This document shows positions 46,407 to 54,917 of a DNA stretch of 64,000 bases, in pieces. The notes under the pieces were generated by a model that saw nothing but the letters and a program-made list of their open reading frames with translations, did no database searches and was not told the DNA's origin. Origin of the DNA: Pseudomonadota bacterium (GTDB taxonomy: Bacteria; Pseudomonadota; Alphaproteobacteria; GCA-2746255); contig JBFMHN010000001.1 of the NCBI GenBank assembly GCA_040752895.1, forward strand, positions 475,213 to 539,212. The letters are read 5' to 3'. The position numbers were made by a program, and so were the translations under genes. Numbering within the stretch: the first letter of the stretch is position 1; each line of letters opens with the position of its first letter.

Positions 46407-47798
46407 CTAAAAGACCGGCACATCAATGCCAGAGGCGCGAAGTTCGGCGGCAAGTTCCGACTTTAGGCGCCCAAGCGTTTCCACGTCCTTCGCTTCGGCC
46501 CGAACGACGAGAACGGCCTGCGTGTTTGAAGGCCGAAGCAGCCACCAGCCGGCCGCCGTCTCGACCCGAACGCCGTCCACGTCATGAACCACAACGCCTT
46601 CCTTCAAAGGCCGCCGCCGGAGGCGGGCTTTCACTTCCTCCAGCACGGCGAATTTCCTGTCGTCCGGACACGGCAGGCGAATTTCCGGCGTGTTCACGGT
46701 GGCAGGAAGCGCGTCTCGCATATCGGCAAGGCTTTCCTTCGACCTAGAAACGATGTCAAGCAGCCGGACGGCGGCATAGAGTGCATCGTCGTAGCCGTAA
46801 TAGTGATCCGCAAAAAAGATGTGGCCGCTCATCTCGCCGGCCAGCGGCGCTTTCATTTCCGCCATCTTGGTCTTGATCAGGGAATGGCCGGTCCGCCACA
46901 TCAAGGGCTTTCCGCCAAGGCGCGAGATCTCCTCAAAAAGGGTGCGGCTTGCCTTCACGTCCGCGATGATGGAAGACCCGGGACGCGTTTTCAGGACATC
47001 CTTGGCAAAAACAACCATCAATTGATCCCCCCACAGGATGCGCGCCTTCCCGTCCACGACGCCGATGCGATCCCCATCCCCGTCGAAGGCGATCCCGAGA
47101 TCGCAGGCTTCCTTCCGAACGGTTTCCCGAAGTTGTTCCAGATTCGCTTCCACCGTGGGGTCCGGGTGATGAACCGGAAAGGTGCCGTCGATTTCCGCGT
47201 TGAGAAGCAGATGGGTGCCGGGAAGCCGCGCCGCCAATGCCGCCATAGCCTCGCCCGCCGCCCCGTTGCCGGCATCCCAGGCAACCTTCAGGGGGCGGGT
47301 TCCGTGATAGTCCTCGAAAAGGCGCGCAACATAGGCGTCGAAACAAAAATTCTCGGCGACGCTGCCCTTCCCTTCCGTGAAATTTCCTTCCGCGACGGTA
47401 TGGCCGAGCGCCTGGATCGCCTCGCCAAAGAAGGACGCCCCGTCCCGCACCATCTTGAAGCCGTTATGGTTCGGCGGGTTGTGCGAGCCGGTGATCATGA
47501 TCGCGCCATCCGCGACGGCCGTCTTCCCGGCGAAGTAAAGCATTGGCGTCGGTCCGCGCCCGACACGGTGAACTTCGGCACCCGTCGCAACCAACCCCTC
47601 GACAAGTGCCGCCTCAAGCAAGGGTGAGCTTAGCCGGCCATCGTAGCCAACCATGACCTTCGCCCCTTCCGGGCGGGCAAGCAGCGTGCCGAAAGCTTGC
47701 CCGATGGCGCGGGCGTCCTCAGCGTCAAGCGTCTCGCCGATAACGCCGCGAATGTCGTATTCGCGCAAGATCGAGGGGTCGAGCCGATGGGCGGTCAT
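46407..47798 (-). CDS. phosphomannomutase/phosphoglucomutase
   Basis: Alpha-D-phosphohexomutase interconverting hexose 6- and 1-phosphates for surface sugars. The 463 residues contain the start REYDIRGVIGE, phosphoserine Ser105 in MITGSHNPPN, the metal loop DGDGDRIGVVD, the sugar-specificity loop GEMSGHIFF, and the phosphate-binding RPSNTQ at the C-terminus. GEMSGH is the dual glucose/mannose type. It overlaps ugd by ATGA (47795-47798), so sugar mutase and dehydrogenase are made together. Confidence 0.95.
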   Translation of the reverse strand: MTAHRLDPSILREYDIRGVIGETLDAEDARAIGQAFGTLLARPEGAKVMVGYDGRLSSPLLEAALVEGLVATGAEVHRVGRGPTPMLYFAGKTAVADGAIMITGSHNPPNHNGFKMVRDGASFFGEAIQALGHTVAEGNFTEGKGSVAENFCFDAYVARLFEDYHGTRPLKVAWDAGNGAAGEAMAALAARLPGTHLLLNAEIDGTFPVHHPDPTVEANLEQLRETVRKEACDLGIAFDGDGDRIGVVDGKARILWGDQLMVVFAKDVLKTRPGSSIIADVKASRTLFEEISRLGGKPLMWRTGHSLIKTKMAEMKAPLAGEMSGHIFFADHYYGYDDALYAAVRLLDIVSRSKESLADMRDALPATVNTPEIRLPCPDDRKFAVLEEVKARLRRRPLKEGVVVHDVDGVRVETAAGWWLLRPSNTQAVLVVRAEAKDVETLGRLKSELAAELRASGIDVPVF

Positions 47799-49123
47799 AT
47801 GGCCTTGGGCGACTCAGGCCTTGGGCGACCGACGGATTGATAATCAAAACCGGCCTCGGCCATTTCCAGCGGGTTGCAGACGTTCCGAAGGTCCACGATG
47901 ACCGGCCGCCGCAGGCAGGCCTTCATCCGTTGAAGATCAAGGCTGCGGAATTCATTCCATTCCGTGAGAATGGCAAGCCCATCCGCGCCTTCCATCGCCT
48001 CATACGCATCTTTGCAATAGGTGACGCCCTTCAGCACTTTCTTTGCCGCTTCCATCCCTTCCGGGTCGAAGGCGCGCACCTTGATACCCATCGCCTCCAG
48101 CGCCGGCACGATATCTAGGCTTGGGCTTTCCCGCATATCGTCCGTGTTCGGTTTAAACGTGAGGCCAAGAATGGCGACAGTCTTGCCGGCGGGCTTCGGA
48201 CCAATCGCCTCAAGAATGCGCTCCGCCATGCGTTGCTTGCGCTTCGTGTTAACGTCGACCGCCGCCTCGATCAGGCGAAGCGAAAGCCCGGCCCGCTTCG
48301 CCATCTCGATCAGGGCGCGCGTGTCCTTCGGAAAGCAGGACCCTCCATAGCCCGGCCCCGGATGGAGAAACTTGCGCCCGATCCGGCCATCAAGCCCGAT
48401 ACCCTTCGCCACCTCGTGCACGTCGGCCCCGACCTTCTCGCAAAGATCCGCAATCTCGTTCACGAAAGTCACCTTCATCGCAAGAAAGCCGTTCGAGGCG
48501 TATTTCGTGAGCTCCGCCGTCTCCAGTGTCGTGAACAGGATGGGCGTTTCAATCAGGTAAAGCGGCCGATAAATCCTGCTCATCACCTCGCGGGCGCGTT
48601 CCGATTCGGCGCCGATGATGACCCGATCCGGCCGCATGAAGTCATTAAGCGCCGATCCTTCCCGAAGGAATTCGGGGTTCGAGACGACCTCGACGTCCTT
48701 GTCTGGCGCAAGCTCGCGGAACATCGCCTGCACTTCCCTTGCCGTGCCGACCGGTACGGTCGATTTCATAACGACAACGGTATAGCCATCCAGCGCCTTC
48801 GCGATGGTCTCAACCGCACGGCGAACATAGGTGAGGTCCGCGTAGCCGTCCCCATGGCGGCTGGGGGTGCCTACGGCGATGAAAACGGCGTCGGCACTCC
48901 CAGCCGCCGCGACGGTATCGGTCGTGAAAGAAAGCCTGCCCGCCTTCAGATTCGTGGTGACAATTTCGGTAAGCCCAGGCTCGTAAATCGGAATTTCCGC
49001 TTGGGTAAGCTTTTCGATCTTCGCCGCGTCCTGATCGACGCACACAACATCGATACCGAATTCGGAGAAACAAGCGCCGGAAACGAGCCCCACATAGCCC
49101 GTGCCAATCATCGCTATTCGCAT
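47795..49123 (-). CDS. ugd: UDP-glucose 6-dehydrogenase
   Basis: Oxidises UDP-glucose to UDP-glucuronate, using NAD. The 442-residue protein has an N-terminal Rossmann GTGYVGLVSGACFSEFG, conserved EFLREGSALNDF, and the catalytic Cys263 in GPGYGGSCFPKDT. Complete length. Lies between galU and the mutase on the minus strand, giving the route glucose-1-phosphate to UDP-glucose to UDP-glucuronate for polysaccharide. Confidence 0.97.
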   Translation of the reverse strand: MRIAMIGTGYVGLVSGACFSEFGIDVVCVDQDAAKIEKLTQAEIPIYEPGLTEIVTTNLKAGRLSFTTDTVAAAGSADAVFIAVGTPSRHGDGYADLTYVRRAVETIAKALDGYTVVVMKSTVPVGTAREVQAMFRELAPDKDVEVVSNPEFLREGSALNDFMRPDRVIIGAESERAREVMSRIYRPLYLIETPILFTTLETAELTKYASNGFLAMKVTFVNEIADLCEKVGADVHEVAKGIGLDGRIGRKFLHPGPGYGGSCFPKDTRALIEMAKRAGLSLRLIEAAVDVNTKRKQRMAERILEAIGPKPAGKTVAILGLTFKPNTDDMRESPSLDIVPALEAMGIKVRAFDPEGMEAAKKVLKGVTYCKDAYEAMEGADGLAILTEWNEFRSLDLQRMKACLRRPVIVDLRNVCNPLEMAEAGFDYQSVGRPRPESPKAI

Positions 49124-49169
49124 TTGTCCTCTCAGAGACCGACCTGCCGCCGGTCAGACGTATAAAAAT

Positions 49170-50048
49170 TCAGCCCTTTTTAGCATAGCCTTCGAGGATG
49201 GCGTGGATAGTTTCATGAAATTCGCCGCGCCCGAGCGCAAACGCGATGTTCGCCTCCAGGAAGCCCAAACGGTTTCCGCAATCGAAGCGCTTGCCCTCGA
49301 ACCGAAGGCCATGGAAAGGCGTCCTCCCGATCATGCGCGCCATGGCGTCCGTCAACTGGATTTCGCCGCCCGCGCCGCGCTGCCCATCCGCCAGGAACCC
49401 GAAAATCTCCGGCTGCAGAATATAGCGGCCGATGATGGAAAGCGTCGAGGGCGCTTCGGCCGGGTTGGGTTTTTCGACAAGGCCTTGAACCTCGGCAAGC
49501 CTGCCATCATCCGCCCCCACCTTCAAAACGCCATAACGCCGCGTCTCTTCGCGGGGAACCTCCATTACGGCGACGACGTTACCGCCTTTCTCCTCATAAA
49601 CATCGAGCAGCTGCTTTAGGCAAGGTGTTCTTGCCTGAACGAGATCGTCGGGCAGGAGAACGGCGAAGGGCTCTTGACCGACCAACTCGCGCGCGCACCA
49701 AACTGCATGGCCAAGGCCCAGAGGCTCCGGCTGCAAAGTGAATACGAGTTGTTCCGGCCGCGGAAGATAGTCCGTCACCGCCGCCACCGCCTCCGTCTGG
49801 CCTTTCGCGGTAAGCGCGTGGACAAGCTCCGGGTCGGGGCGAAAATGCGCCTCGATTGCCTCCTTGCCGGGCGCCGTCACGAAGATGAATTCCTCGATCC
49901 CGGCGGCACGGGCTTCCTCCATGCCATACTGGATCAACGGCCGGTCGACGACCGGCAGCATCTCTTTCGGAATGGCCTTCGTGGCCGGCAGAAAACGCGT
50001 GCCGAGGCCGCCAACCGGAAAGATCATCTTACGAACGGGCTGCCGCAT
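49170..50048 (-). CDS. galU: UTP-glucose-1-phosphate uridylyltransferase
   Basis: Makes UDP-glucose. From the ATG at 50046-50048 the protein has 292 residues, with the nucleotide loop PVGGLGTRFLPATKAIPKEM, PLIQYGMEEA, FAVLLPDDLV and EIQLTDAMARM. The frame is open to 50165 but that part overlaps the upstream SDR gene and is not typical. Upstream of ugd by 46 bases, it probably shares its transcript. Confidence 0.96.
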   Translation of the reverse strand: MRQPVRKMIFPVGGLGTRFLPATKAIPKEMLPVVDRPLIQYGMEEARAAGIEEFIFVTAPGKEAIEAHFRPDPELVHALTAKGQTEAVAAVTDYLPRPEQLVFTLQPEPLGLGHAVWCARELVGQEPFAVLLPDDLVQARTPCLKQLLDVYEEKGGNVVAVMEVPREETRRYGVLKVGADDGRLAEVQGLVEKPNPAEAPSTLSIIGRYILQPEIFGFLADGQRGAGGEIQLTDAMARMIGRTPFHGLRFEGKRFDCGNRLGFLEANIAFALGRGEFHETIHAILEGYAKKG

Positions 50049-50062
50049 TTCCCCAAAGCTCC

Positions 50063-50983
50063 CTATATGGGGTCCCAGTGAAAGACGTCCGCCGATCGCT
50101 CGAGCGGGTAGAGCAATTCGCGAAATGCCTTCGGCAATTCCTCGGCGATTTTCTCCGGCGTCCAACCTTCGGCGCGGTGCATTCTTGCCAACGGCCTGGG
50201 CTGGCTCATCAGGAAAATCTCGTTCTTCCGCACGGCGAAGATTTGACCCGAGACGTCCTTGGCGGCGTCACTCGCCAGAAAGACCGCCATCGGCGCAATT
50301 TTCGCCGGCGTCATCTGTTTCAGTTTTTCCACTCGGGCTTTTTGTTCCGGCGTTTCCGTCGGAATCGAATCGATCATGCGGCTCCAGGCGAAGGGAGCGA
50401 TGCAATTCGAACGGACGTTGTAGCGCGCCATGTCGAGCGCAATCGAACGCGAAAGGGCCGCGATACCAAGCTTGGCCGCCGAATAATTTGCCTGACCGAA
50501 ATTTCCGATGAGTCCCGAGGTCGACGTCATGTGAACGTAGGCACCACTTTCCTGATCGCGGAAATGAGGAGCGGCGGCACGCGAGACCAGGAAAGAGCCG
50601 TTCAAATGAACGTCGAGGACGGCGCGCCATTCCGCCTCTTCCATCTTGTGAAAGATGCGATCCCGAAGGATACCGGCGTTGTTGACAACGCCATCAATCC
50701 GCCCGAAGGCACCCACGGCGGCGGCCACCATGCTCTCAGCGCCCTTGGCTTCCGTCACGCTGTCGGTATTGGCAATTGCCTTGCCGCCAAGCTTACGGAT
50801 TTCATCGACTACCCGTTCGGCCGCCGTCCTATCGTCACCCTCGCCGGCAAGCGAAGCGCCGACGTCGTTGACGACGACGGACGCCCCCGAAGCGGCCATA
50901 AGAAGCGCTATCTCCCGGCCAATGCTACGGCCAGCACCGGTGACGAGAACCGCTTTACCGGTCAGCATCTTGCCCGTTTCCAT
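50063..50983 (-). CDS. short-chain dehydrogenase, 3-hydroxyacyl-CoA dehydrogenase-like
   Basis: NAD(P)-dependent SDR of 306 residues. It has the cofactor loop TGAGRSIGREIA, VVVNDVGASL, NNAGILRDR, the catalytic Ser in SGLIGNFG and YSAAK, and a C-terminal extension of about 60 residues (ARMHRAEGWTPEKIAEELPK), resembling peroxisomal multifunctional hydroxyacyl-CoA dehydrogenase domains. Context suggests it acts with the acyl-CoA genes facing it (51.4-53.9 kb). It ends 14 bases before galU, so it could also be read into the sugar genes. Confidence 0.88.
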   Translation of the reverse strand: METGKMLTGKAVLVTGAGRSIGREIALLMAASGASVVVNDVGASLAGEGDDRTAAERVVDEIRKLGGKAIANTDSVTEAKGAESMVAAAVGAFGRIDGVVNNAGILRDRIFHKMEEAEWRAVLDVHLNGSFLVSRAAAPHFRDQESGAYVHMTSTSGLIGNFGQANYSAAKLGIAALSRSIALDMARYNVRSNCIAPFAWSRMIDSIPTETPEQKARVEKLKQMTPAKIAPMAVFLASDAAKDVSGQIFAVRKNEIFLMSQPRPLARMHRAEGWTPEKIAEELPKAFRELLYPLERSADVFHWDPI

Positions 50984-51179
50984 GCACTCCCTGCCTTTTC
51001 GCCTCAGCGCCGGACTTTAATGTTCGCGCGGCTCCGACTTGTCAAGCAGCCCGATCCGCCGGTCTTTTCAGCCAAATCCTTGTTTACACTTATTACGCGA
51101 GTATGTAGGCGAAAATTCCTTATTTATTAGGAGATTTTTAATAAGTTTGGATAAATATTACTCACATTACTCAACCATA

Positions 51180-51365
51180 ACGTGTTGAGTTGCGGCGGAG
51201 CGAAGCGGGCCGGAATTCGAGACGAAAACGGCTCTTCGCCGAGCGCATTTCACCTTCGGAGGAAACGCGAAGAAATTCTCACCCCCCTCGTCGGTAACCT
51301 CTCCCCCCTTAAGAGAGTCCGACATCCTTGAAGGCCCCGCTACCCCCCTAGCGGGGCCTTTTTTT
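51180..51365 (+). ncRNA. candidate small noncoding RNA or leader ending in an intrinsic terminator
   Basis: A rightward transcript is implied by the terminator at its end, yet no gene lies upstream on this strand. Within it are pairs able to form hairpins: GCTC/GAGC around 51231-51244, CTTCG/CGAAG around 51254-51272, and a composite stem GTCGG...CTCTC/GAGAG...CCGAC (51290-51323). The order of stems ending in a terminator would fit either a small RNA or an attenuator controlling the MaoC operon. The 5' end is not defined. Confidence 0.3.
51331..51365 (+). terminator. strong rho-independent terminator
   Basis: AAGGCCCCGCTA (51331-51342) pairs in full with TAGCGGGGCCTT (51349-51360) around CCCCCC, followed by seven T. 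Twelve base pairs, mostly G-C, ending 70 bases before the MaoC start. On the opposite strand no T tract follows, so the direction is rightward. Confidence 0.85.
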
Positions 51366-51434
51366 CTGCGTCGCGCGGCTTGCCTTCCTTTCCACCACCC
51401 CCTAGCATCGGCCGCGATTAAGTCTGGACTTTCG

Positions 51435-51869
51435 ATGCCGAAACGGCGGATGACGATATACACCCCTTTCAAGCAACTCGAAGTCGGCCGCGTTTTTCCC
51501 GTTCCTCCGGCAAGCTTTTTCGTCACAGAGGAAATCGTGGACGCCTATCTCGAAGCAACGGGAGACGATACGCCCGCTTTCCGGAAAGGCGCCGAACCCC
51601 GCCCGGCGCCGCCGACGCTGGCCGCCGTCTATATGCTCGACGCACTCGGCCATTTTCGCAACCCGCCAGGCGGCATTCACACCAAGCAGAGCTTCAAATT
51701 CCATCGGCCGGTCTATGTCGGCGACAGGCTGGAAAGCGAGGTGCGCATTCTCGAAAAATATTCAAAAAAGAACCGGGACTACGTGGCAATGGAGATCGTG
51801 ACCCGGAATCAGCGCGGCGAATTGGTCACGAGCGGCATCATCACGCGAATTTGGGGTAAGGAGCCGTGA
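51435..51869 (+). CDS. MaoC-like hot-dog protein, probably noncatalytic partner subunit
   Basis: A 144-residue hot-dog domain protein of the MaoC N-terminal type. The segment corresponding to the hydratase motif reads VDAYLEATGDDTPAFR: the Asp is present but the His of the catalytic N-P-x-H is missing. It carries FHRPVYVGDRLESEVRI. In steroid and cholesterol degradation, heteromeric enoyl-CoA hydratases pair one such incomplete chain with a complete one; the next gene encodes the complete chain. The start could be ATG 51435 or 51450. Overlaps the next gene by GTGA. Confidence 0.85.
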   Translation: MPKRRMTIYTPFKQLEVGRVFPVPPASFFVTEEIVDAYLEATGDDTPAFRKGAEPRPAPPTLAAVYMLDALGHFRNPPGGIHTKQSFKFHRPVYVGDRLESEVRILEKYSKKNRDYVAMEIVTRNQRGELVTSGIITRIWGKEP

Positions 51870-52300
51870 CGGACGGACACGGTAAAAGCCACGGCGGAAC
51901 CCGGCTCGGTGACCCCATCCCGGAACGTCGCCGGATCGTGACCCAGGCCGAGATCAATCGCTACGCCGAGGCTTCGGGCGACCGCAACCCGCTTCATACC
52001 GACCCGGAATTCGCCAAACAAACGCTTTTCCAACGTACGATCGCCCATGGGCTGCTGATCCTTTCTTTCCTTTCCCAGGCGATGGCGGCATGGGATTGGA
52101 AAGGTTGGGCGTTCGGAGGCGCGCTTGACGTTGCGTTCCTCGGTCCCGTCTATCCTGGCGAGGAAGTCGTCGTCCGCGGCAAGGTCATCGCTTTCGAGGT
52201 GGCCGAGGATGGCGTTTACGCCATTTGCGAGGTCGCCTGCGCGGTCGGCGAACGGACGGTCATCGCGGGCACGGCGCGGCGCCGGCTCGCCGACGCATAA
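51866..52300 (+). CDS. MaoC-family enoyl-CoA hydratase subunit with catalytic residues
   Basis: Hot-dog domain protein of 144 residues with the full hydratase motif YAEASGDRNPLHTDPEFA (Asp39, His44) and IAHGLLILSFL. Adds water across a 2-enoyl-CoA. It starts at GTG overlapping the stop of the incomplete MaoC protein, so both are made in equal amounts, consistent with a heteromer. The thiolase-like gene begins 12 bases on. Confidence 0.9.
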   Translation: MTDGHGKSHGGTRLGDPIPERRRIVTQAEINRYAEASGDRNPLHTDPEFAKQTLFQRTIAHGLLILSFLSQAMAAWDWKGWAFGGALDVAFLGPVYPGEEVVVRGKVIAFEVAEDGVYAICEVACAVGERTVIAGTARRRLADA

Positions 52301-52312
52301 GGAAAGAACATC

Positions 52313-53482
52313 ATGGGAAACCGTCGGCCGGTGATCGTCGGGATTGCGGACGCGCCTCTGGAGAACGGGGTCCTTGCCGGCGGCGCGAACGATCTCGAGA
52401 TCCAGGCGCGGACGGCCAAGGCCGCCCTGGACGAAGCCGGTCTTACGCTTTCCGATGTGGACGGGCTTTTCACCGCCGGCCTCTGGGGCATACCGGGACC
52501 CGGCCAGTTCCCCACCCTGGCCCTGTCCGAATATCTCGGCATTCGGCCCAAGTTCAGCGACGGCACGAATATCGGGGGTTCCGCCTTCGAAGCCCATCTC
52601 GGGCACGCCGCGATGGCGATCGAGGCCGGTCTCGTCACGGTTGCCCTCATCACCTATGGCAGCACCCAAAAGAGCCTGAAGAGTCGCGACCTGAAAGGCC
52701 GCCCGGCCGTGCTGAATTTCCAGTTCGAAACGCCCTATGGCCTTCCCACGCCGGTCGGCGCCTATGCGATGGCTGCCCGCCGCCATATGCACGAATACGG
52801 CACCACCCCGGAAGCCTTGGCCGAGATCGCCGTCGCGACGCGGAAATGGGCCATGAAGAATCCGGCCGCCATGATGCGCGAGCCTTTGACCGTGGACGAC
52901 GTGCTGAAAAGCCCGATGATCGCCGACCCGCTGCACCTTCTCGATTGCTGCCTGGTGACGGATGGCGGCGGCGCCATCGTGGTAACGACGGAGGCCCGCG
53001 CCCGCGATCTCAAGACGAAGCCGATCCATGTCCGCGGCCACGGTGAATCGCAGACCCATCTTACGATCGCCGCGATGCCGGACCTAGCTACCCACACGGC
53101 GGCGGTCGAAAGCGGCAAGCGGGCGTTTGCGATGGCCGGCATCGGCCCGGACGGCATCGACGTCGCCCAGATCTATGATTCCTTTACGATCACCGTCCTG
53201 CTGACGCTGGAGGCGCTCGGCTTCTGCGGCCGCGGCGAAGGTTCGGCTTTCGTGGCAAAAGGCCGTACGGCGCCGGGTGGCGCCTTTCCGATGAACACGA
53301 GTGGCGGCGGCCTCTCCTACGCCCATCCCGGCATGTTCGGGATATTTCTCCTGATCGAGGCGGTCCGCCAGCTTCGCGGCGAGGCCGGTGAACGCCAGGT
53401 CGAGGGCGCGCGAACGGCAATCGCCCACGGCACCGGCGGCGTCCTGTCCAGCGGGGCAACCTGCATCCTTTCGAATCATTGA
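52313..53482 (+). CDS. thiolase-fold protein lacking the nucleophilic Cys (SCP-x/Ltp2-like)
   Basis: A 389-residue thiolase-superfamily protein of the lipid-transfer-protein group. The N-terminal region where thiolases place the reactive Cys reads SDGTNIGGSAFEAHLG (residues 82-97): no Cys. The later GGGLSYAHPGMFG keeps a His. Proteins of this kind with a DUF35 partner can be retro-aldolases, as in Ltp2 with ChsH2 in actinobacterial steroid side-chain cleavage; other homologues are simply annotated as thiolases. Here the DUF35 gene follows seven bases after the stop. I infer aldol cleavage of a 3-hydroxyacyl-CoA rather than thiolysis. Confidence 0.88.
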   Translation: MGNRRPVIVGIADAPLENGVLAGGANDLEIQARTAKAALDEAGLTLSDVDGLFTAGLWGIPGPGQFPTLALSEYLGIRPKFSDGTNIGGSAFEAHLGHAAMAIEAGLVTVALITYGSTQKSLKSRDLKGRPAVLNFQFETPYGLPTPVGAYAMAARRHMHEYGTTPEALAEIAVATRKWAMKNPAAMMREPLTVDDVLKSPMIADPLHLLDCCLVTDGGGAIVVTTEARARDLKTKPIHVRGHGESQTHLTIAAMPDLATHTAAVESGKRAFAMAGIGPDGIDVAQIYDSFTITVLLTLEALGFCGRGEGSAFVAKGRTAPGGAFPMNTSGGGLSYAHPGMFGIFLLIEAVRQLRGEAGERQVEGARTAIAHGTGGVLSSGATCILSNH

Positions 53483-53488
53483 GGCGTC

Positions 53489-53905
53489 ATGACCGAAAAG
53501 CCGCTCCCCGTCGTCGATCCCTCAACCCGTCCTTTCTGGGAGGCGGCGAAGGCGCACCGCCTCGTCCTCCAACGCTGCCGGGACTGCGGGACGCATATCT
53601 TCTACCCCCGGGCAAATTGCACGGCTTGCTATTCCGACCGGCTGGAATGGAAAGAAGCCGGCGGCGAAGGGACGGTCTATAGCTATACGATCGCCCACCG
53701 GCCAGCCGGACCCGCCTTCAAGGAAGACCTTCCCTACGTCGTCGCGATCATCGCGCTGGAGGAAGGCCCCCGGATTTTGAGCAATATCGTGACGAAAGAC
53801 ATGGCAAACGCCGCGGCAAACGTCGCCATCGGCAGCAAGGTCCGTGTTATCTTCGAGGACGTGACGGAGGAAATCACGCTCCCGAAATTCGTTCTAACGG
53901 CCTAA
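53489..53905 (+). CDS. DUF35/OB-fold zinc-ribbon protein, partner of the thiolase-like enzyme
   Basis: A 138-residue protein with a rubredoxin-like zinc ribbon (Cys30, Cys33, Cys44, Cys47 in QRCRDCG and NCTACYS) and an OB-fold (GEGTVYSYTIAHRPAG, LPYVVAIIALEEGP). Such proteins bind acyl-CoA and are obligate partners of thiolase-fold aldolases or ketosynthases. Its position immediately after the Cys-less thiolase supports a complex. Start ATG 53489. Confidence 0.92.
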   Translation: MTEKPLPVVDPSTRPFWEAAKAHRLVLQRCRDCGTHIFYPRANCTACYSDRLEWKEAGGEGTVYSYTIAHRPAGPAFKEDLPYVVAIIALEEGPRILSNIVTKDMANAAANVAIGSKVRVIFEDVTEEITLPKFVLTA

Positions 53906-53951
53906 AAAAGGGAACGGCGGCGGCAAAACCCGGGAAGGAGACAGCAAGACT

Positions 53952-54632
53952 TTGACGAACGCTCAAGACATCGGGCGGATTACGGCGGAAATCCTGCTCG
54001 GTATCGAAGCCATCGCCTGCCGCCCGGCGGAACCTTTCCGGCTCACCTCCGGCTGGGCGAGCCCGGTCTATGTGGATTGCCGGAAGCTGATTTCCTTTCC
54101 GCAAGAGCGCCGCGAAATCCTGCGGCTTGCGATCCAGACTCTGGGTGCCGCGGCGGGGCCGGACGCCTTTGACGCCATCGCCGGTGGCGAAACGGCTGGA
54201 ATCCCATACGCCGCCTGGCTTGCCGATCGGCTGGACCTGCCGATGCTCTACGTCCGCAAGAAGCCGAAAGGCTTCGGCCGCATGGCCCAAATCGAAGGGC
54301 ATTTCGCGGAAGGCGCGCGTGTCCTCCTGGTCGAAGACCTCGCCACCGACGGGAAAAGCAAGCTGCAGTTCTGCGAAGCCCTGCGCAAGGCGGGTGCCGA
54401 CGTCGCCCACGCCTTCGTCGTCTTCCACTATGGTATTTTTCCCGAAGGCATCCAGGCCCTGAAGGCGGCCGGCGTACGCCTGCACGCGCTCGCCACCTGG
54501 TGGGACGTGCTGAAGGTGGCCGAGGAAAAAAGAACCTTCCCGGCGCAGGCCACCCACGAGATCCGCGCCTTTCTTGAAGACCCGCAAGGCTGGTCGGCCG
54601 CCCATGGCGGCACAACCGCGCCGGTCTCTTAA
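53952..54632 (+). CDS. pyrE: orotate phosphoribosyltransferase
   Basis: Fifth step of pyrimidine synthesis: orotate plus PRPP to OMP. The 226-residue product has FRLTSGWASPVYVDCRKLIS and the PRPP loop VLLVEDLATDGKSK; IAGGETAGIPYAAWLA binds the substrate. A TTG start is used, with AAGGAG about eleven bases upstream; no ATG is in frame nearby. It is separate in function from the preceding acyl-CoA genes, but may share their transcript (46-base gap). Confidence 0.93.
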   Translation: MTNAQDIGRITAEILLGIEAIACRPAEPFRLTSGWASPVYVDCRKLISFPQERREILRLAIQTLGAAAGPDAFDAIAGGETAGIPYAAWLADRLDLPMLYVRKKPKGFGRMAQIEGHFAEGARVLLVEDLATDGKSKLQFCEALRKAGADVAHAFVVFHYGIFPEGIQALKAAGVRLHALATWWDVLKVAEEKRTFPAQATHEIRAFLEDPQGWSAAHGGTTAPVS

Positions 54633-54655
54633 GGCCGCGAGCCGCCGCAAGCCAT

Positions 54656-54880
54656 ATGTCCGATCTCGAAACCATTCAAGACCTGCTCGATGCGATCGCA
54701 AAGATCGAGGACGCGCTGGCCCCGCCAGAGCGCGACCTTTATGTGGAGCTTCGCCTTCGCTGCACGGAAAGCGCGATGGTCCGGGTCGGAGACGCCCGTT
54801 CGCTCGAGGTGATCCTGCGAAACGTCGGGATCCGAAACAAGCTTGGGCTTAAAATCCAACCCGATCGCGGCGGTTCCTAG
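54656..54880 (+). CDS. small protein of unknown function
   Basis: A 74-residue frame starting 23 bases after pyrE. The first 25 residues form an acidic amphipathic helix (DLETIQDLLDAIAKIEDAL), the rest is mixed (LYVELRLRCTESAMVRVGDA, LEVILRNVGIRNKLGLKIQ). One Cys, no signal peptide or membrane helix. I recognise no family. The gap to the next gene and codon use fit a real gene, but the ribosome site is weak and antisense frames are also open, so this is uncertain. Confidence 0.45.
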   Translation: MSDLETIQDLLDAIAKIEDALAPPERDLYVELRLRCTESAMVRVGDARSLEVILRNVGIRNKLGLKIQPDRGGS

Positions 54881-54917
54881 GCTTCAAGAAAGCGTGAAGG
54901 CTTGTGTTTTCCTTCTT

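Larger units (their letters stand above)
50984..51434. other. 451-base gene-free region between divergent SDR and MaoC genes
   Basis: The middle (about 51065-51175) is AT-rich, unlike its surroundings, and probably contains promoters; an inverted repeat CTTATT...AATAAG spans 51119-51145. The right part holds several short hairpins and ends in a strong intrinsic terminator reading right, before the MaoC gene. I see no coding frame. Confidence 0.65.

Noticed and set aside
54629-54859. Leftward open frame opposite the small gene after pyrE
   Set aside because: It starts without a ribosome site, overlaps pyrE antisense, and has no recognisable features.
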